A stretch of 13,869 nucleotides of DNA from Deltaproteobacteria bacterium (GTDB lineage Bacteria > Desulfobacterota > DSM-4660 > Desulfatiglandales > Desulfatiglandaceae). Below are positions 12,616 through 13,869 of this stretch, piece after piece. The stretch covers positions 1 to 13,869 of the forward strand of contig JAOZQV010000028.1 in NCBI GenBank assembly GCA_029932035.1, in the 5' to 3' direction. Each line of letters begins with the position of its first letter. The first letter of the stretch is position 1. The translations under genes and the position numbers were made by a program. A model generated the notes under the pieces. The model was not told where the DNA came from, ran no database searches, and worked only from the letters and a program-made list of their open reading frames with translations.

Positions 12616-13869
12616 ATGCGGCACCGGCGAATCGGCGAAATATTATTAGATACATCCGGCCTCTCCGAGAGGGGCCTTGAGGATGCCCTCAAGATCCAGG
12701 AGGAAAAGGGGGGTCGAATTGGGGAGATCCTTATCCGGCAGGGGGCAGTCACAGAGACAGAGCTTTTAAATGCCCTCGGCATCCAGTTCGATCTACCGGT
12801 CTTGACAACCCTATCCACTCGAGACATAGACACATCCTTTGCTGAAGAGATTCCGATTCAGTTTCTCAGGAAACATAGGATGGCCCCCGTTGTTACTTCG
12901 AGCGGCGCTAACCTTGCCATCAATGATCCACTCCTGTTCCAGCCCTTAGATGATCTGAGACTTCTTACCGGTCTGAAAGAGGCAGGAGTAGTCTTGGCTC
13001 CCTATGGGAGTATCCTCTCTGTCATCAACTTTGCCTACGACATGAGCCGCGATTCAGCAGAACAGGTAATCGAGGATATGCACGGTGATGAGACCAGTCA
13101 GATCCTCTCCGAGATCGAAGAGACCGGAGATCTCCTCGAGGACACCAGCGATGCCCCTGTTGTAAAACTGGTGAACCTGATGCTGTCGCAGGCCGTAAAG
13201 GCAAGGGCCAGCGATATTCACATCGAGCATTCCCAGCACACGCTCAAGATCCGTAACCGGGTGGACGGGATCCTCTACGATATGCTCTCGCCGCCCAAAC
13301 ATATTCAATCGGCCCTTATCTCCCGCATCAAGATCATGGCCAAGATGAACATCGCAGAAAAAAGACTGCCCCAGGACGGCCGGATCGAGATCAGGATCGC
13401 TGACAAAAACATCGATATCCGGGTGTCAACCATTCCAGTGGCCTTTGGCGAACGGGTCGTGCTTCGACTGTTGGACAAGACCAATGTTCTGTTGGATGTC
13501 TCTGACCTCGGCATGCCGGCTGACCGTTTGGGAGAATTTGACAGGCTTATTCGATCCCCACACGGCATTATTCTCGTTACAGGGCCAACCGGAAGCGGAA
13601 AGACCACCACCCTCTACGCAGCCCTTTCCACTATTAACAAGACCGACATCAACATCATTACCATAGAGGATCCTATCGAGTACCAGATGGAAGGGATCGG
13701 CCAGATTCAGGTCAATCCGAAGATAGACCTCACTTTTGCCAAGGGCCTTCGATCCATCGTCCGACAGGACCCGGACGTTATACTTGTGGGTGAAATACGT
13801 GACCTGGAAACCGCCGAGATTGCCATTCAGTCTGCCCTGACCGGGCATTTGGTGTTTTCGACCCTGCAC
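12616..13869 (+). CDS. gspE: Type II secretion assembly ATPase GspE (3' end missing)
   Basis: GspE is the hexameric cytoplasmic ATPase that powers pseudopilus assembly. The visible 418 codons run open to the window edge; full GspE is usually near 500-570 residues. The N-terminal GspE-N/MshEN-type domain is seen in RRIGEILLDTSGLSERGLEDAL and GRIGEILIRQGAVTETELL. The catalytic part shows KARASDIHIE, the Walker A GPTGSGKTTT (323-332), the Asp box TIEDPIEY (349-356), Walker B DPDVILVGEIRD (385-396), and the His box TGHLVFSTLH at the cut end. The zinc-binding cysteines of the family would lie beyond the edge. The ATG at 12616 is 8 nt after gspD, with TAAGGT at 12605-12610, 5 nt upstream, as a Shine-Dalgarno sequence that overlaps the gspD stop. 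Confidence 0.96.
   Translation, partial: MRHRRIGEILLDTSGLSERGLEDALKIQEEKGGRIGEILIRQGAVTETELLNALGIQFDLPVLTTLSTRDIDTSFAEEIPIQFLRKHRMAPVVTSSGANLAINDPLLFQPLDDLRLLTGLKEAGVVLAPYGSILSVINFAYDMSRDSAEQVIEDMHGDETSQILSEIEETGDLLEDTSDAPVVKLVNLMLSQAVKARASDIHIEHSQHTLKIRNRVDGILYDMLSPPKHIQSALISRIKIMAKMNIAEKRLPQDGRIEIRIADKNIDIRVSTIPVAFGERVVLRLLDKTNVLLDVSDLGMPADRLGEFDRLIRSPHGIILVTGPTGSGKTTTLYAALSTINKTDINIITIEDPIEYQMEGIGQIQVNPKIDLTFAKGLRSIVRQDPDVILVGEIRDLETAEIAIQSALTGHLVFSTLH

Noticed and set aside
427..13869. Locus as a type IV pilus system
   Set aside because: GspK without Glu +5, GspN, GspC with HR and PDZ domains, and GspA are specific to type II secretion.

Overview
The window is almost entirely one type II secretion system (T2SS, general secretory pathway) locus, read left to right on the + strand. 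Gene order is gspG-H-I-J-K-L-M-N-C, then a GspA/ExeA-like ATPase, a GspB-like TPR membrane protein, gspD, and the first 418 codons of gspE, which runs off the right edge. No gene on the - strand is supported. GspN of the AsmA-like type, an A/B pair lying between C and D, and moderate GC suggest a Desulfobacterota/deltaproteobacterial chromosome. This placement is an inference from family knowledge; there is no rRNA or marker gene to confirm it.

Layout. Positions 1-426 are non-coding and hold a repeat array, a sigma70-like promoter candidate and a palindromic operator candidate just upstream of gspG. Positions 427-7721 carry the pseudopilins (G major; H, I, J, K minor), the inner-membrane platform proteins L and M, GspN and GspC. 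Positions 7726-10330 carry the A/B pair. Positions 10466-13869 carry the secretin GspD and the assembly ATPase GspE. No gspF (platform) or gspO (prepilin peptidase) is visible; gspF may follow gspE. Several junctions overlap (G/H 4 bp, K/L 1 bp, L/M 1 bp), as expected for one operon. No intrinsic terminator was found between genes.

How the genes work together: GspE hydrolyses ATP on the L/M platform and drives assembly of the GspG pseudopilus with a GspH-I-J-K tip. GspC links the platform to the GspD outer-membrane channel. The A/B pair probably acts on peptidoglycan to let GspD assemble.

The most unusual content is not a gene. Nearly every wider intergenic gap is filled with short degenerate tandem repeats of fixed period: heptads in the H/I, J/K, A/B and B/D gaps, hexads upstream of G, J and C, and octads before N and B. 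The B/D gap is 21 heptads in one unbroken register ending exactly at the gspD ATG. The repeats enter coding sequence, supplying the leader-peptide codons of GspI, the start codons of gspJ, gspK and the TPR gene, and the Shine-Dalgarno sequences of gspN and the TPR gene. Copy-number change in the gspI array would shift the reading frame.
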